A stretch of 48,183 nt of DNA from Clostridium senegalense JC122 (GCF_000285575.1 NZ_HE611050.1:1282050-1330232); one strand, 5' to 3'; counted from the first letter of the stretch, positions 37,746 through 46,278 are shown. Made by a program: numbers and translations. Notes: generated by a model not told the origin, from the letters alone.

Positions 37746-39107
37746 CTAAAATATAAATCCGCACAATAAAAATCCTAGTATTATTATTATTCCTGAATAT
37801 ATAAGGTCAACCAAACAATATCCCATTATATCTTTCGCTCCAAGACCAGCTATTCCTAGTGCAGGTAATGCCCAGAATGGTTGAATCATATTTGTCCAAG
37901 CATCTCCCCAAGCAATAGACATAGATGTTATTGCTGCTGGAACTCCTAAAGCCTGACCTGCTGGTAACATTATAGGAGCTTGTACTGCCCATTGTCCTCC
38001 ACCAGAAGGAACAAAGAAGTTAACTATACCAGCACTTAAGAATGAGAATATTGGAAATGTAGTCTTAGTAGATATAGATACAAATCCTGTTGATATAACT
38101 CCTGCCAATGATGCTCCATCAGCATTAGCGCCTATCATCATTCCTGTTATTCCTGCATAGAATGGGAACTGAAGTATAATTCCTGCTGAACCTTTAGCAG
38201 CATCCCCTATTGCTGCAACATAATTTCTTGGTGTTTTATGAAGCAATATACCAGTAAATAAGAATATAGTATTTACAATATCTAAGTTTAGATTAAATCC
38301 TTTAGTTATAAAATAATAAATTATATAAGAAAATCCTAAAACACAAAGAAGTATTGATATTACAGGGCTTGTCTCAATTTTATCTGCTGGCGTAACCGCT
38401 ACAGAACTTGCAACTTCTTCTTTAGAGTCCTCTAACAAAGATGGATCTATAATAACAGTATCCTTTTCACTTGGATGCATAGCTCTATTAACAAGTGGTA
38501 ATGTTATCATAAGTACTATTAAAGTTATTAACATAACAGGGTTAAATATAGTCTCACTTGTTGGTATAGCTTTATCTATAACCCCTCTAGTTAATTGCTT
38601 AACATCTTCTCCACCACTTGCTACAGTTAATGGAATAGAACCAGAAAGTCCTGCATGCCAAACTAAAAATCCAGAATATGCTGATGCTATCAATAAACGA
38701 TAGTCAACCTTCTTAACTTGACTTGCAACCTCTTTTGCAAATATAGCTCCTATAACAAGTCCAAATCCCCAGTTAATCCAACATGCTACTAATGAAATAA
38801 AAGTAACTATTATAATTGCTTGAAATTGATTTTTAGGCACCTTCGCCATTTTTTTTAGTAATTTGTTAAAAGCTGGAGCATTTGCAAGAGCATGTCCTAA
38901 AACTAGAACTAATGCCATTTGCATAGAAAAGGCTAATAATGTCCACATTCCATTTCCCCAGTGTCCAACCATTTGAACCGGTGTTTGACCTGTTAAAATC
39001 ATACCTAGAACAAAAACTAAAACTGTAAGTACTGCTGCAAAGATAAATGGGTCTGGTAAGTATTTTTGAACTAACTTAACACAACCATTTGTAAATTTTT
39101 TAAACAT
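37746..39107 (-). CDS. atoE: Short-chain fatty acid transporter, AtoE family
   Basis: This 453-residue integral membrane protein has about 10-12 hydrophobic helices and family words such as YLPDPFIFA, FVPSGGGQWAVQ and GDAWTNMIQPFW, typical of AtoE/TIGR00366. These proteins move short-chain fatty acids such as butyrate or acetoacetate across the membrane. Both are connected with lysine fermentation, so it may export or take up pathway acids. That link is inference, because the gene is 22 kb from the lysine operon and alone. AGGAGGG precedes the ATG. Confidence 0.9.
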   Translation of the reverse strand: MFKKFTNGCVKLVQKYLPDPFIFAAVLTVLVFVLGMILTGQTPVQMVGHWGNGMWTLLAFSMQMALVLVLGHALANAPAFNKLLKKMAKVPKNQFQAIIIVTFISLVACWINWGFGLVIGAIFAKEVASQVKKVDYRLLIASAYSGFLVWHAGLSGSIPLTVASGGEDVKQLTRGVIDKAIPTSETIFNPVMLITLIVLMITLPLVNRAMHPSEKDTVIIDPSLLEDSKEEVASSVAVTPADKIETSPVISILLCVLGFSYIIYYFITKGFNLNLDIVNTIFLFTGILLHKTPRNYVAAIGDAAKGSAGIILQFPFYAGITGMMIGANADGASLAGVISTGFVSISTKTTFPIFSFLSAGIVNFFVPSGGGQWAVQAPIMLPAGQALGVPAAITSMSIAWGDAWTNMIQPFWALPALGIAGLGAKDIMGYCLVDLIYSGIIIILGFLLCGFIF

Positions 39108-39650
39108 AACACACCCTCCTCTTGCCTAAGCAATTGAGAATTAAGAGTATTACTAATTTTGTATAGTTATTTCATTTATTGCGACTAAACCTATTTCATT
39201 TAAAATTCATCTAAAGCTACATATATTACAAAAACAAATACTTTGATTCCACCTCTCATTTCTTAATTACCTAAAACCTATTTGATTTTTTCTTCCTTGA
39301 AATTTATAGCAAAATAATATTTATTAATGCATTAAATATATAAAAAATAAAATTAAAATTATTTTGCTATATATCTCTGAAATTAAATTTTAATTTTGAG
39401 CAGCAAAAAAGTGAGCATATGCTCAAGTTCAATTTAAAATCAAGAAAATATATAATTTCTTGAACAAATTAAAAGTGGGAATATTTCACTATATTTGTTT
39501 TTCAATTCAAAATAATTATACAATTCTACAGCATATTTTTCAACTTATATATCTAAAAAATACAAAACCTTACAAATTTTTCACTAAAATTTTGTTATAA
39601 CCTAATATTTTTCTATTATTTTTTTGAAAATCTCTTAAAATTTATAACTA
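39108..39650. promoter_or_regulatory. atoE upstream region with two palindromes
   Basis: The 12-bp palindrome GAGCATATGCTC (39413-39424) and the inverted repeat TCAAGAAA / TTTCTTGA (39440-39463) lie about 300-360 bp upstream of atoE. They could be operators, but I see no clear promoter. The rest is AT-rich and empty. Confidence 0.35.
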
Positions 39651-39788
39651 ATAACTTATTTTTAGTTATTACTACTCTCTTTGTTCCTAATAATACTAAA
39701 CGCATTTTTAACCCTAGTTCTGATAACAAAATCTAAGTAAGTAAGTAAGCCTCTAAAGTTCTACCTCCATTACAAGAGGGACTTTTTC

Positions 39789-39870
39789 AGTTAAGAGATA
39801 AGAGTGAATAGTTAACAGTTGTGGTTATTACTATTCGCTTCGTTCCTAGTAATTCTCAACGTATTTTTTA
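39789..39870. repeat. Family A repeat, left part
   Basis: It starts GTTAAGAGATAAGAG, has the ATTACTA/TAGTAAT hairpin, and lacks the right end. A truncated ACAAGAGGGAC arm abuts its left side. A more decayed copy lies at 39654-39710. Confidence 0.65.
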
Positions 39871-39920
39871 ATTTAGTTTTATCTAAAGATTTAAACAAGC
39901 AATGCCTCTAAGCATTGGCT

Positions 39921-40158
39921 CCATAACAAATGGGACAGGCACGGTAAGCTATATTTTCTTCGCTAATATCTGATGCTCTCCTATTTTTTTTATTTTTCCA
40001 CTAATAAATCAAAGCCAGTCCCGAACCTCTACGCAGCAAAGCTGCTATTTTAGGACCGGCTTTGATTAACTTAAATCTTATTGATGGCCTTTTGATTTAA
40101 CTGTGACAATCACTTATGGAAAACATACTTTGATACGCCTGTCCTTCTTGTTACGGCT
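39921..40158. repeat. Hybrid C/B nested palindrome
   Basis: The left half is family C (ACAAATGGGACAGGCACG, inner AAAGCCAGTCCC at 40011-40022). The apex is GCAGC-AAA-GCTGC (40033-40045). The right half is family B (GGACCGGCTTTG, then ACGCCTGTCCTTCTTGT). The two halves pair less well than in pure copies. It looks like a crossover at the shared apex. Confidence 0.78.
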
Positions 40159-40275
40159 GTATACCTTGAATTTAGCTTTGGCTAATTTTATCCCTCAAAC
40201 TCAAAATTTACTCCCTCTAATTCAAAGAAACTGGTGATCCAGTTTCATCCTGAACTCTTAACTCCTAACTATTTA

Positions 40276-40375
40276 AGGGACTGGCTAACTTTTTTTATTT
40301 ACAGTAATTAAATTATAAGAGCTGCTCTCTATTTTATGGGTATACACCTTTCGTGCCTGTCCCATTTGTTACGGT
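40276..40375. repeat. Family C right half
   Basis: AGGGACTGGCTAAC through CGTGCCTGTCCCATTTGT. It is preceded by an AAACTGG/CCAGTTT hairpin and simple repeats. Confidence 0.7.
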
Positions 40376-40444
40376 TGTGAACTTTGAATATAACTTTTGT
40401 TTGTTTTATACCCTCAACTTAGAATCTACTCCCCTAAATTCAAA

Positions 40445-40475
40445 GAAACTGGACTAAAGTCCAGTTTCCTCCTTA
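40445..40475. repeat. Extended D hairpin
   Basis: GAAACTGGACT-AA-AGTCCAGTTTC, a perfect 11-bp stem and the longest of the D hairpins in the window. Confidence 0.7.
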
Positions 40476-40564
40476 ACTTTTAAATGTTAACTATTAACTC
40501 TTAACTATCTAAACTCCAGTTTAATCCATAATTGTCTAACATCTAGACAACATCTTAGTATTTT

Positions 40565-42892
40565 TTACCACTGATATTTATATGAAACATATTCCTCTTC
40601 TAAAACGCGTAAAGTATAACCTTTTAAATCTACATTATACTTCTTAACTACTTCAAAAACTTGTTGTGATACTTCATTCACTGTCATTCCAAGTTGTGAA
40701 ATATTTAAATTTAATACATCATCTTTATTTAAAAGAGAATTTTTTATTACTTCATCTAATTCTTCCTTACTATAAACTCTTACAAATTCATTTCCATTAA
40801 TATCTGTTTCTAAAACATTCATGTTTTCAGCAGAATATTTTGTTCCATTAGCAGCTGGGAAACTTTGCTCATATTCGCCTCTTATATGATCTTCATTAAA
40901 TTTTGCATCATTCAAATTAAAGTATCTATGGGAAACCTTTAACATTCTATCACTAGAATTTGTGTAAGTAGGGTCGTCCCAAGTAGCATCAACATTATAC
41001 CACTGTCCATCATCTAATTTAACCATGTTCCAAGCATGTCCAACATTGCCTTCTAAATTTCCTGTAACATACTTACACTCTATACCCACAGCTGTTAATA
41101 GTTCATACATTGCCTTTGCATAACTTTCACAAACCCCTATTCCATCAATTAAAACTCCATATGAATTATGGTCTTCTGGAACATATATTCCCTGTTCATA
41201 ATTCTCAACATCATATTCAGCATTTTCTACTATATAATCATGTATGGCTAATTCCTTTTCTGCACTACTCATATCATCAATTATAATATTTTTTATAATT
41301 TCATTAACTTTAACTTTTACTGCTGCTTTTTCCATATCCATAGTTTCTTTATCTAAAGAATACTTAAAATTTATATTTAAAATTCTTTCTGAACTATTGG
41401 TACCACCTGAAATACTTGCTTCTGCACCTGTATATCCATAGTTTATATCTGGATTCTCAATAAGAACCTCATTAATTTTTTTCAGGTTATAATCATTATC
41501 ATCATAATTACTTATCTTTAAAACTAAATTATTATCAAACTTTTCTAGTGCTGTTTTCAAGGCGGCTTTATATTCCTCCTGTGAATTTACAACTACTGTT
41601 TCATCTCCAGTAATACTTTTTTTCTTCACAGTAGCATAAAATTCTTTTATATCAGAAATTTCACCCTTACTTAAAGTCGCTGTTAGTTTTACAGTAGTAT
41701 CTTTTAATATTGGTCTTCTTACTTTTCCTTCACTGCTTATAACTACATTATTACTACTTGACCACTTTATACTTACATCTTTTTCACCTTTTATAGGTAA
41801 ATTCAAATTATCCGTTACATTTGACAAATTACCTAATGTTAAATTTTCTTTTGCCCATTTAACATCTTCACTATCTGTATTAGGAGTTTTTTTTGATTTT
41901 ATGCTCTTAATTAATTCATCTGATACAAACTTTTCTCCACCTAAAGCAATTATTTTAGTTTTATCTGTGACTTTTTCTTGTAAAACATTTAATGTTTTTT
42001 CAGTAATCTCATTGTTAGTTAAAACTATTGGTCCATTAGTATCTCCAGCCAATACTGATGCCGTTAACGAATCCACTAAATGATTATTATTTCCATTGGC
42101 TATATAAATACTTTCTAAATCACTAGAATAAAACTTTTTAATAACTTCACCATTGGTTTCATATCTATCTTTTCCAAATATTCTTTCTGCTTTTAAGCTC
42201 TTTATTAAACTTTCTGACAATAAAGTTTCTCCACCAATAGCATAAACCTTTTCTGCATCATAAGTTACACTTTTTAATTGTGATGAAATATTATATCTAT
42301 CCTCTGCTAAAATTATTGGCATAGAATTTTTAGATGCTATTGGTGCTATAGAAAGTGCATCTGGTATAGCACTTCCTGATACCAAACAAACATTTTTACA
42401 ATCACCATTTAAACTTTTATATTCTTCTAATATATTTAATGCTGTTTCGTATCTATCTCCTCCCCCTAACCTTACAGTTAATATGCCATTTAATAAAAGT
42501 TCTAATTCAACTTTACGAGAAATATTAGACTCTCCTGTTGGTATATATACTTTTTTTACATTTCTACTTTTTAACTCTTTTAAAACTTCACTATTTACTT
42601 TATCTTTTAAATCATTTAAAAGAATAGGTGCCTTTAATTCATAAGCCAATGGTGCCACTGTTAAAGAATCAACTAAATTCTTATCAGGAGCTGGTGCTAG
42701 AATAGCTTTATTTATATTTAAAGAATTATTTTTATAAAATTCTTCTGCTACTTTAATTGAAGTTTCTATTCTATTCTCTCCTGCCAATCTTATAACTTCA
42801 CCCTCATTATCTACAGCTAAAACAGGAATAGTAGTTAAAGATAACATACCTGCAATGCAAAGACTTAATAACCTTTTACTTTTTAATATCAT
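40565..42892 (-). CDS. Cell-wall-binding protein with 3 CWB2 repeats and a transglutaminase-like domain
   Basis: This 775-residue exported protein starts at the ATG at 42892 (MILKSKRLL), which follows AAAGGGG and gives a normal signal peptide. An upstream ATG at 42931 lacks a ribosome binding site. CWB2 modules lie at about 34-132, 140-233 and 235-333, followed by an Ig-like domain (about 345-425). The C-terminal half holds a transglutaminase/protease-like core with Cys588 (GVCESYAKAMYELL), His619 (VGHAWNMV) and Asp635 (YNVDATWDDP), so the triad is intact. Such domains hydrolyse or cross-link peptides, and here it would act at the wall surface. It is the only CWB2 protein in the window with a likely enzymatic domain. 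Confidence 0.9.
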   Translation of the reverse strand: MILKSKRLLSLCIAGMLSLTTIPVLAVDNEGEVIRLAGENRIETSIKVAEEFYKNNSLNINKAILAPAPDKNLVDSLTVAPLAYELKAPILLNDLKDKVNSEVLKELKSRNVKKVYIPTGESNISRKVELELLLNGILTVRLGGGDRYETALNILEEYKSLNGDCKNVCLVSGSAIPDALSIAPIASKNSMPIILAEDRYNISSQLKSVTYDAEKVYAIGGETLLSESLIKSLKAERIFGKDRYETNGEVIKKFYSSDLESIYIANGNNNHLVDSLTASVLAGDTNGPIVLTNNEITEKTLNVLQEKVTDKTKIIALGGEKFVSDELIKSIKSKKTPNTDSEDVKWAKENLTLGNLSNVTDNLNLPIKGEKDVSIKWSSSNNVVISSEGKVRRPILKDTTVKLTATLSKGEISDIKEFYATVKKKSITGDETVVVNSQEEYKAALKTALEKFDNNLVLKISNYDDNDYNLKKINEVLIENPDINYGYTGAEASISGGTNSSERILNINFKYSLDKETMDMEKAAVKVKVNEIIKNIIIDDMSSAEKELAIHDYIVENAEYDVENYEQGIYVPEDHNSYGVLIDGIGVCESYAKAMYELLTAVGIECKYVTGNLEGNVGHAWNMVKLDDGQWYNVDATWDDPTYTNSSDRMLKVSHRYFNLNDAKFNEDHIRGEYEQSFPAANGTKYSAENMNVLETDINGNEFVRVYSKEELDEVIKNSLLNKDDVLNLNISQLGMTVNEVSQQVFEVVKKYNVDLKGYTLRVLEEEYVSYKYQW

Positions 42893-43106
42893 AAATATTG
42901 CCCCTTTATATAATAAGTATTTTAAATTCACAATAACCTAATTATTATATCGTAAATTCATACTAAAATTTTACACTATAACAATATAACACTTTACAAA
43001 AGTTCAAAATTAAGCCTTAAATTATAAATAAAAGTTTTTTATTCATAACACATTTCAACTGATTTATCTACCACTACTCTGGGGTTCCATGTTGACTTTT
43101 AAAATC

Positions 43107-43140
43107 AAAACAACACCTTAAATATTTAAGATGTTGTTTT
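43107..43140 (-). terminator. Terminator of the first lipoprotein gene
   Basis: AAAACAACACCTTAAA / TTTAAGATGTTGTTTT (one mismatch), next to the stop codon. Confidence 0.88.
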
Positions 43141-43145
43141 AATAA

Positions 43146-43838
43146 TTATTCTATCCAGTTATATTCTTGAACTCTATTATTATTTTGCATAAGATATGCT
43201 GGAACATAGCCTTGATTTGGTAGTTCATATACATTTCCTGAACTTAAACCTACTGCATATACCATTGACCATTCTAAATCTTGTGGTGCAGCAAAACAGA
43301 TGAAATCTTCCTCTGGTATTCCCCAATGTTTTACTATCTCTTTCCAATTGTTATTATTGCTATCTTCTATTATTCCAACAGTATGTCCTTCTTCTAAAAA
43401 CTTCTTAACAAGATTTACATTTGCTATTAAAAGCTCTCTTGCCTCATCTGCTGTTATAACTTGATTTTGAGGTTCTTCTTTTTCTTCAATTTTTTCATCT
43501 ACTTGAGATTCTCTATTTTCCTCTTTATTTTCATCTGATTCTTTTACTATTTCTTCTTCATATTGTGGTTGTTCTACTATATTTTCATCTATTTGGTTTT
43601 CTTTTTGAATTTCTTCTTGATTTTCTTCGATGTCATTACAGCCACTAATATTAGTTTTTTCTATATTGTTAGTGTTATTTTCCACCTTTAATTTTTCATT
43701 AACCTTAGTATCATTTCTCTTTTCCGTACTTATAGTTATAGTATTAGCTTCTTTATTTTTAGCATTTTTTGTTGGATATGCACATCCAAGTAATGTTAAA
43801 GCACAAAGTAAAATTGATATAATCTTTTTAAAATTCAT
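43146..43838 (-). CDS. Lipoprotein, 230 residues (paralogue of 44021-44635)
   Basis: The lipobox LLGC places the lipidated Cys at residue 19. A long Glu/Asn/Lys-rich linker (about 25-125) leads to a C-terminal domain of about 100 residues (ITADEARELL ... VPAYLM ... EYNWIE). That domain is shared with the next gene: KHWGIPEEDF against KHWDIPQEEF, GLSSGNVYEL against GMSSKNVYRI. It is anchored outside the membrane, and the linker could span the wall. AGGAGG lies about 10 nt before the ATG. Domain function unknown. Confidence 0.82.
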   Translation of the reverse strand: MNFKKIISILLCALTLLGCAYPTKNAKNKEANTITISTEKRNDTKVNEKLKVENNTNNIEKTNISGCNDIEENQEEIQKENQIDENIVEQPQYEEEIVKESDENKEENRESQVDEKIEEKEEPQNQVITADEARELLIANVNLVKKFLEEGHTVGIIEDSNNNNWKEIVKHWGIPEEDFICFAAPQDLEWSMVYAVGLSSGNVYELPNQGYVPAYLMQNNNRVQEYNWIE

Positions 43839-44020
43839 AGTATAATTCCTCCTGAAATAAATCCAAAATAATCTTTTGATTAATATAAATAAATTAATTC
43901 TTTAATATAATAAAAATATTCATGCTCACATTTTATAATTTTTTTATTAACTACCTTCTTTTCTATAAATTTAAGTACACTTTTACTAAGATAAAATAAT
44001 ACACAATGTATAATAAAAAA

Positions 44021-44635
44021 CTATTCTTTCCACTTATATTCTTTTACTCTTTCCCCATTTTCCATAACATATGCTGGTACACCGCCTTGACTTGATATTC
44101 TATATACATTCTTTGAACTCATTCCTACAACATAATTTCTTATTACATGGGAGTCATTCTTTAATGTAAAATATATAAATTCCTCTTGTGGAATATCCCA
44201 ATGTTTTGAAACATCACACCATCCCATATCAGGTGAATATTCTACTTTATTTAAAATTCCTCCATCTTCTATGTTCTTTAGAACATCTTTTGAATCTGCA
44301 ACCTTTATAAGGTCTTTTGCACTTTCTTCTGTTATTGTTTCATCTTTAGGCTTTGATACATTTTCATTTGATGTTTTTTCTTCTGTTATTGTTTGTTGTT
44401 GTTTATTTTCTACTGCACCATTTTCTTTTTGTGAAACGTTTTCTTTATCTTCACTATCTGTATTCTTTTTTTCATCTTCCTTTTTAGTTTCTTCTTTTAT
44501 TTTATTATCGTCTTTTTTCTCAGTACTTTCAGTTTTAGGTTTAGTTTCTTCTTTTTTATTTTCTTCCTTTGAAGAACTACATCCCACCAATGTTAAAGTA
44601 CACATTAAAATTAATAAACCCTTTTTAAAATTCAT
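44021..44635 (-). CDS. Lipoprotein, 204 residues (paralogue of 43146-43838)
   Basis: The lipobox LVGC places the lipidated Cys at residue 19. It has the same signal-sequence start (MNFKK), the same charged linker and the same C-terminal domain as its neighbour, so the pair is a tandem duplication that has diverged. The spacing between the genes is about 180 bp, with no clear terminator. GGAGG lies about 10 nt before the ATG. I do not recognise the domain. Confidence 0.82.
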   Translation of the reverse strand: MNFKKGLLILMCTLTLVGCSSSKEENKKEETKPKTESTEKKDDNKIKEETKKEDEKKNTDSEDKENVSQKENGAVENKQQQTITEEKTSNENVSKPKDETITEESAKDLIKVADSKDVLKNIEDGGILNKVEYSPDMGWCDVSKHWDIPQEEFIYFTLKNDSHVIRNYVVGMSSKNVYRISSQGGVPAYVMENGERVKEYKWKE

Positions 44636-44962
44636 GGTATAATACCTCCAAAATTAACTATTTTTGTTTTAACATTAATGTATAAAATAGTATATATTTA
44701 TTTTATGTTTTTAAATTATTTTTTACTTTTATATGTTTTTTGTAATATGTTAGAGTTTTTTATTTAAAAAACTCCAAAATGAAACATAAATTTAATAAAT
44801 TCTTCTTTAAATGTACACTTAAAATTAATTTCAACATCATTGTACTGCTAATATGTAAAATAGTACATAGTTTTTTAAAAACTGTAACTATTTTGTAATT
44901 TAAGACTTTAATACAATAAAGTTCTTTGTAATTTACTGTAATAATAGTAATATTAATTCCAT

Positions 44963-45004
44963 AAAAAAAGACTATTTAATCTAACTTTTCTAGATTAAAT
45001 AGCC
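44963..45004 (-). terminator. Terminator of the micro-gene array
   Basis: GACTATTTAATCTA / TAGATTAAATAGCC (13 of 14 paired), followed on the minus strand by a run of seven T. It lies about 60 bp past the last peptide gene. The stretch 44640-44960 to its left is AT-rich and empty. Confidence 0.92.
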
Positions 45005-45061
45005 TTACGTTATAAAGTAATTCTCAATTATCATATTTCTTATATCCAACTTTCTTTATTA

Positions 45062-45148
45062 TTATTGTATTAATTTTCTTCCATCAACTAATATGCCTAT
45101 AAATAATATTTTTAAAATCTCTATTGATAAATCTAAAAATTTTTTCAT
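45062..45148 (-). CDS. Micro-gene 6: 28-residue peptide, divergent type A
   Basis: This is the last gene of the array. The product starts MKKFLDLSIEILKILFIGIL and ends VDGRKLIQ. It keeps the array invariants (MKK start, Glu10, Phe16-Ile17-Gly18, Leu20-Val21, Leu26) but is the most diverged copy. AAAGGTGG lies about 7 nt upstream of the ATG. Function unknown. Confidence 0.8.
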   Translation of the reverse strand: MKKFLDLSIEILKILFIGILVDGRKLIQ

Positions 45149-45209
45149 TAATTTTCCACCTTTCTTTTGTTAATCTAATTATATTTATTTTAATATGTTA
45201 TTTTAATTA

Positions 45210-45293
45210 TTATGCTAACTTTCTTCCATCAACCAATACCCCTATAAATAGTACTTTTAAAATTTCCATTGTAACTTTTGATATTTTTTTCAT
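45210..45293 (-). CDS. Micro-gene 5: 27-residue peptide, type A
   Basis: The product starts MKKISKVTMEILKVLFIGVL and ends VDGRKLA, one residue shorter than the others. AAAGGCGG lies about 8 nt upstream. It is 322 bp from micro-gene 3, the same step that separates micro-genes 1 and 3. Confidence 0.82.
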   Translation of the reverse strand: MKKISKVTMEILKVLFIGVLVDGRKLA

Positions 45294-45337
45294 AATTCAT
45301 TCCGCCTTTCTTCTTTTTTATTATTTATTTAATTTTT

Positions 45338-45424
45338 TTATTTTGCTAAACTTTTAGCATCTACTAATACCCCTATAAACATTACTCTTACTATTTCCAT
45401 TGTTATTTTTGTTACTTTTTTCAT
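45338..45424 (-). CDS. Micro-gene 4: 28-residue peptide, type B
   Basis: Type B products read MKKVTKITMEIVRVMFIGVL and end VDAKSLAK. A first ATG 4 nt upstream (ATGAATG) would read an unrelated Asn/Ser-rich frame. The second ATG is better spaced from AAAGGTGG and gives the conserved peptide. A TATAAT lies upstream at 45456-45461. Confidence 0.82.
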   Translation of the reverse strand: MKKVTKITMEIVRVMFIGVLVDAKSLAK

Positions 45425-45531
45425 TCATCTCTCCACCTTTCCTCTTGTTGATTTAATTATATTCTCTTTGCTTTAAACTAAAAATTTATTTGGATTAAAA
45501 TTAGATTTCATCTTTGTAATGTTTTCTTATA

Positions 45532-45618
45532 TTAATGTAATAACTTTCTTTCATTTACCAATACCCCTATAAATAATACTTTTAAAACTTCCATTGTAAC
45601 CTTTGATGCCTTTTTCAT
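45532..45618 (-). CDS. Micro-gene 3: 28-residue peptide, type A
   Basis: The product starts MKKASKVTMEVLKVLFIGVL and ends VNERKLLH. It differs from micro-gene 1 mainly at residue 4 and residues 22-23. AAAGGTGG lies upstream. It is part of the 322-bp tandem unit. Confidence 0.83.
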   Translation of the reverse strand: MKKASKVTMEVLKVLFIGVLVNERKLLH

Positions 45619-45659
45619 AATTAACTCCACCTTTCTTTTTTTATTATTTAATTGATTTT

Positions 45660-45746
45660 TTATTTTGCTAAGCTTTTAGCATCTACTAACACCCCTATAA
45701 ACATTACTCTTACTATTTCCATTGTTATTTTTATTACTTTTTTCAT
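45660..45746 (-). CDS. Micro-gene 2: 28-residue peptide, type B
   Basis: The product starts MKKVIKITMEIVRVMFIGVL and ends VDAKSLAK. It is identical to micro-gene 4 except at residue 5. It has the same ATGAATG start arrangement and AAAGGTGG site. An upstream TATAAT lies at 45778-45783. Confidence 0.83.
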   Translation of the reverse strand: MKKVIKITMEIVRVMFIGVLVDAKSLAK

Positions 45747-45853
45747 TCATCTCTCCACCTTTCCTCTTGTTGATTTAATTATATTCTCTTTGCTTTAAAC
45801 TAAAAATTTATTTGGATTAAAATTAAATTTCATCTTTGTAATATTTCCTTATA

Positions 45854-45940
45854 TTAATGTAATAACTTTCTTCCGTCTACCAATACCCCTATAAATAATA
45901 CTTTTAAAACTTCCATTGTAACCTTTGATACTTTTTTCAT
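45854..45940 (-). CDS. Micro-gene 1: 28-residue peptide, type A
   Basis: This is the first gene of the array. The product starts MKKVSKVTMEVLKVLFIGVL and ends VDGRKLLH. It has a net positive charge. Residues 2-13 are amphipathic, with Lys6, Glu10 and Lys13 on one face. Residues 14-21 form a short hydrophobic core around FIG. There is no Cys, no Gly-Gly leader and no cleavable signal. AAAGGTGG lies about 7 nt before the ATG. A likely promoter (TTGCTA, 15-nt spacer, TATAAT at 45972-45977) lies upstream. Candidate roles are a leaderless bacteriocin, a PSM-like peptide, a type I toxin or a secreted signal. I do not recognise the family. Confidence 0.83.
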   Translation of the reverse strand: MKKVSKVTMEVLKVLFIGVLVDGRKLLH

Positions 45941-45971
45941 AATTAACTCCACCTTTCTTCTTGTTGATTTA

Positions 45972-45977
45972 ATTATA
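45972..45977 (-). promoter_or_regulatory. Likely -10 box of the micro-gene array
   Basis: TATAAT on the minus strand, with TTGCTA 15 nt upstream (short spacing). The surrounding word AATATAATTAAATCAACAAG is repeated before micro-genes 2 and 4. Confidence 0.5.
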
Positions 45978-46040
45978 TTTTCTAAATCTTAATAGCAAAT
46001 AACCGTAATCTTAACTAAACATTAACTTTTAACTATCTTA

Positions 46041-46145
46041 AGGACCGGCTTTGATTGCTTTAGGTTTTATTGATAACTTTTCGATTTCACTGTAAAAATA
46101 ACTTATGGAAAATATACTTTGGTACGCCTGTCCTTCTTGTTATGG
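46041..46145. repeat. Family B right half
   Basis: AGGACCGGCTTTGATT through ACGCCTGTCCTTCTTGT, preceded by TTAACTATCTTA simple sequence. No left half. Confidence 0.7.
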
Positions 46146-46278
46146 TTACACATTTTGAATCTAGCTTTTGTTTGTTTTATACCCCCAACCTAGAATTTAC
46201 TCTATTAAATTGAAAGAAACTGGTGATCCAGTTTCATCCTGAACTCTTAACTATTAATTATTAACTCTTAACTATTTA

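Larger units (their letters stand above)
45210..45940 (-). repeat. 322-bp tandem units carrying the micro-genes
   Basis: Micro-genes 1, 3 and 5 start exactly 322 bp apart, and so do 2 and 4. The intergenic DNA between copies is nearly identical too, so the array grew by unequal duplication of a type A plus type B unit. Confidence 0.88.

Noticed and set aside
45124-45357. 77-codon plus-strand frame across the micro-genes
   Set aside because: It runs antisense to three micro-genes that have good ribosome binding sites and family conservation, and lacks its own.
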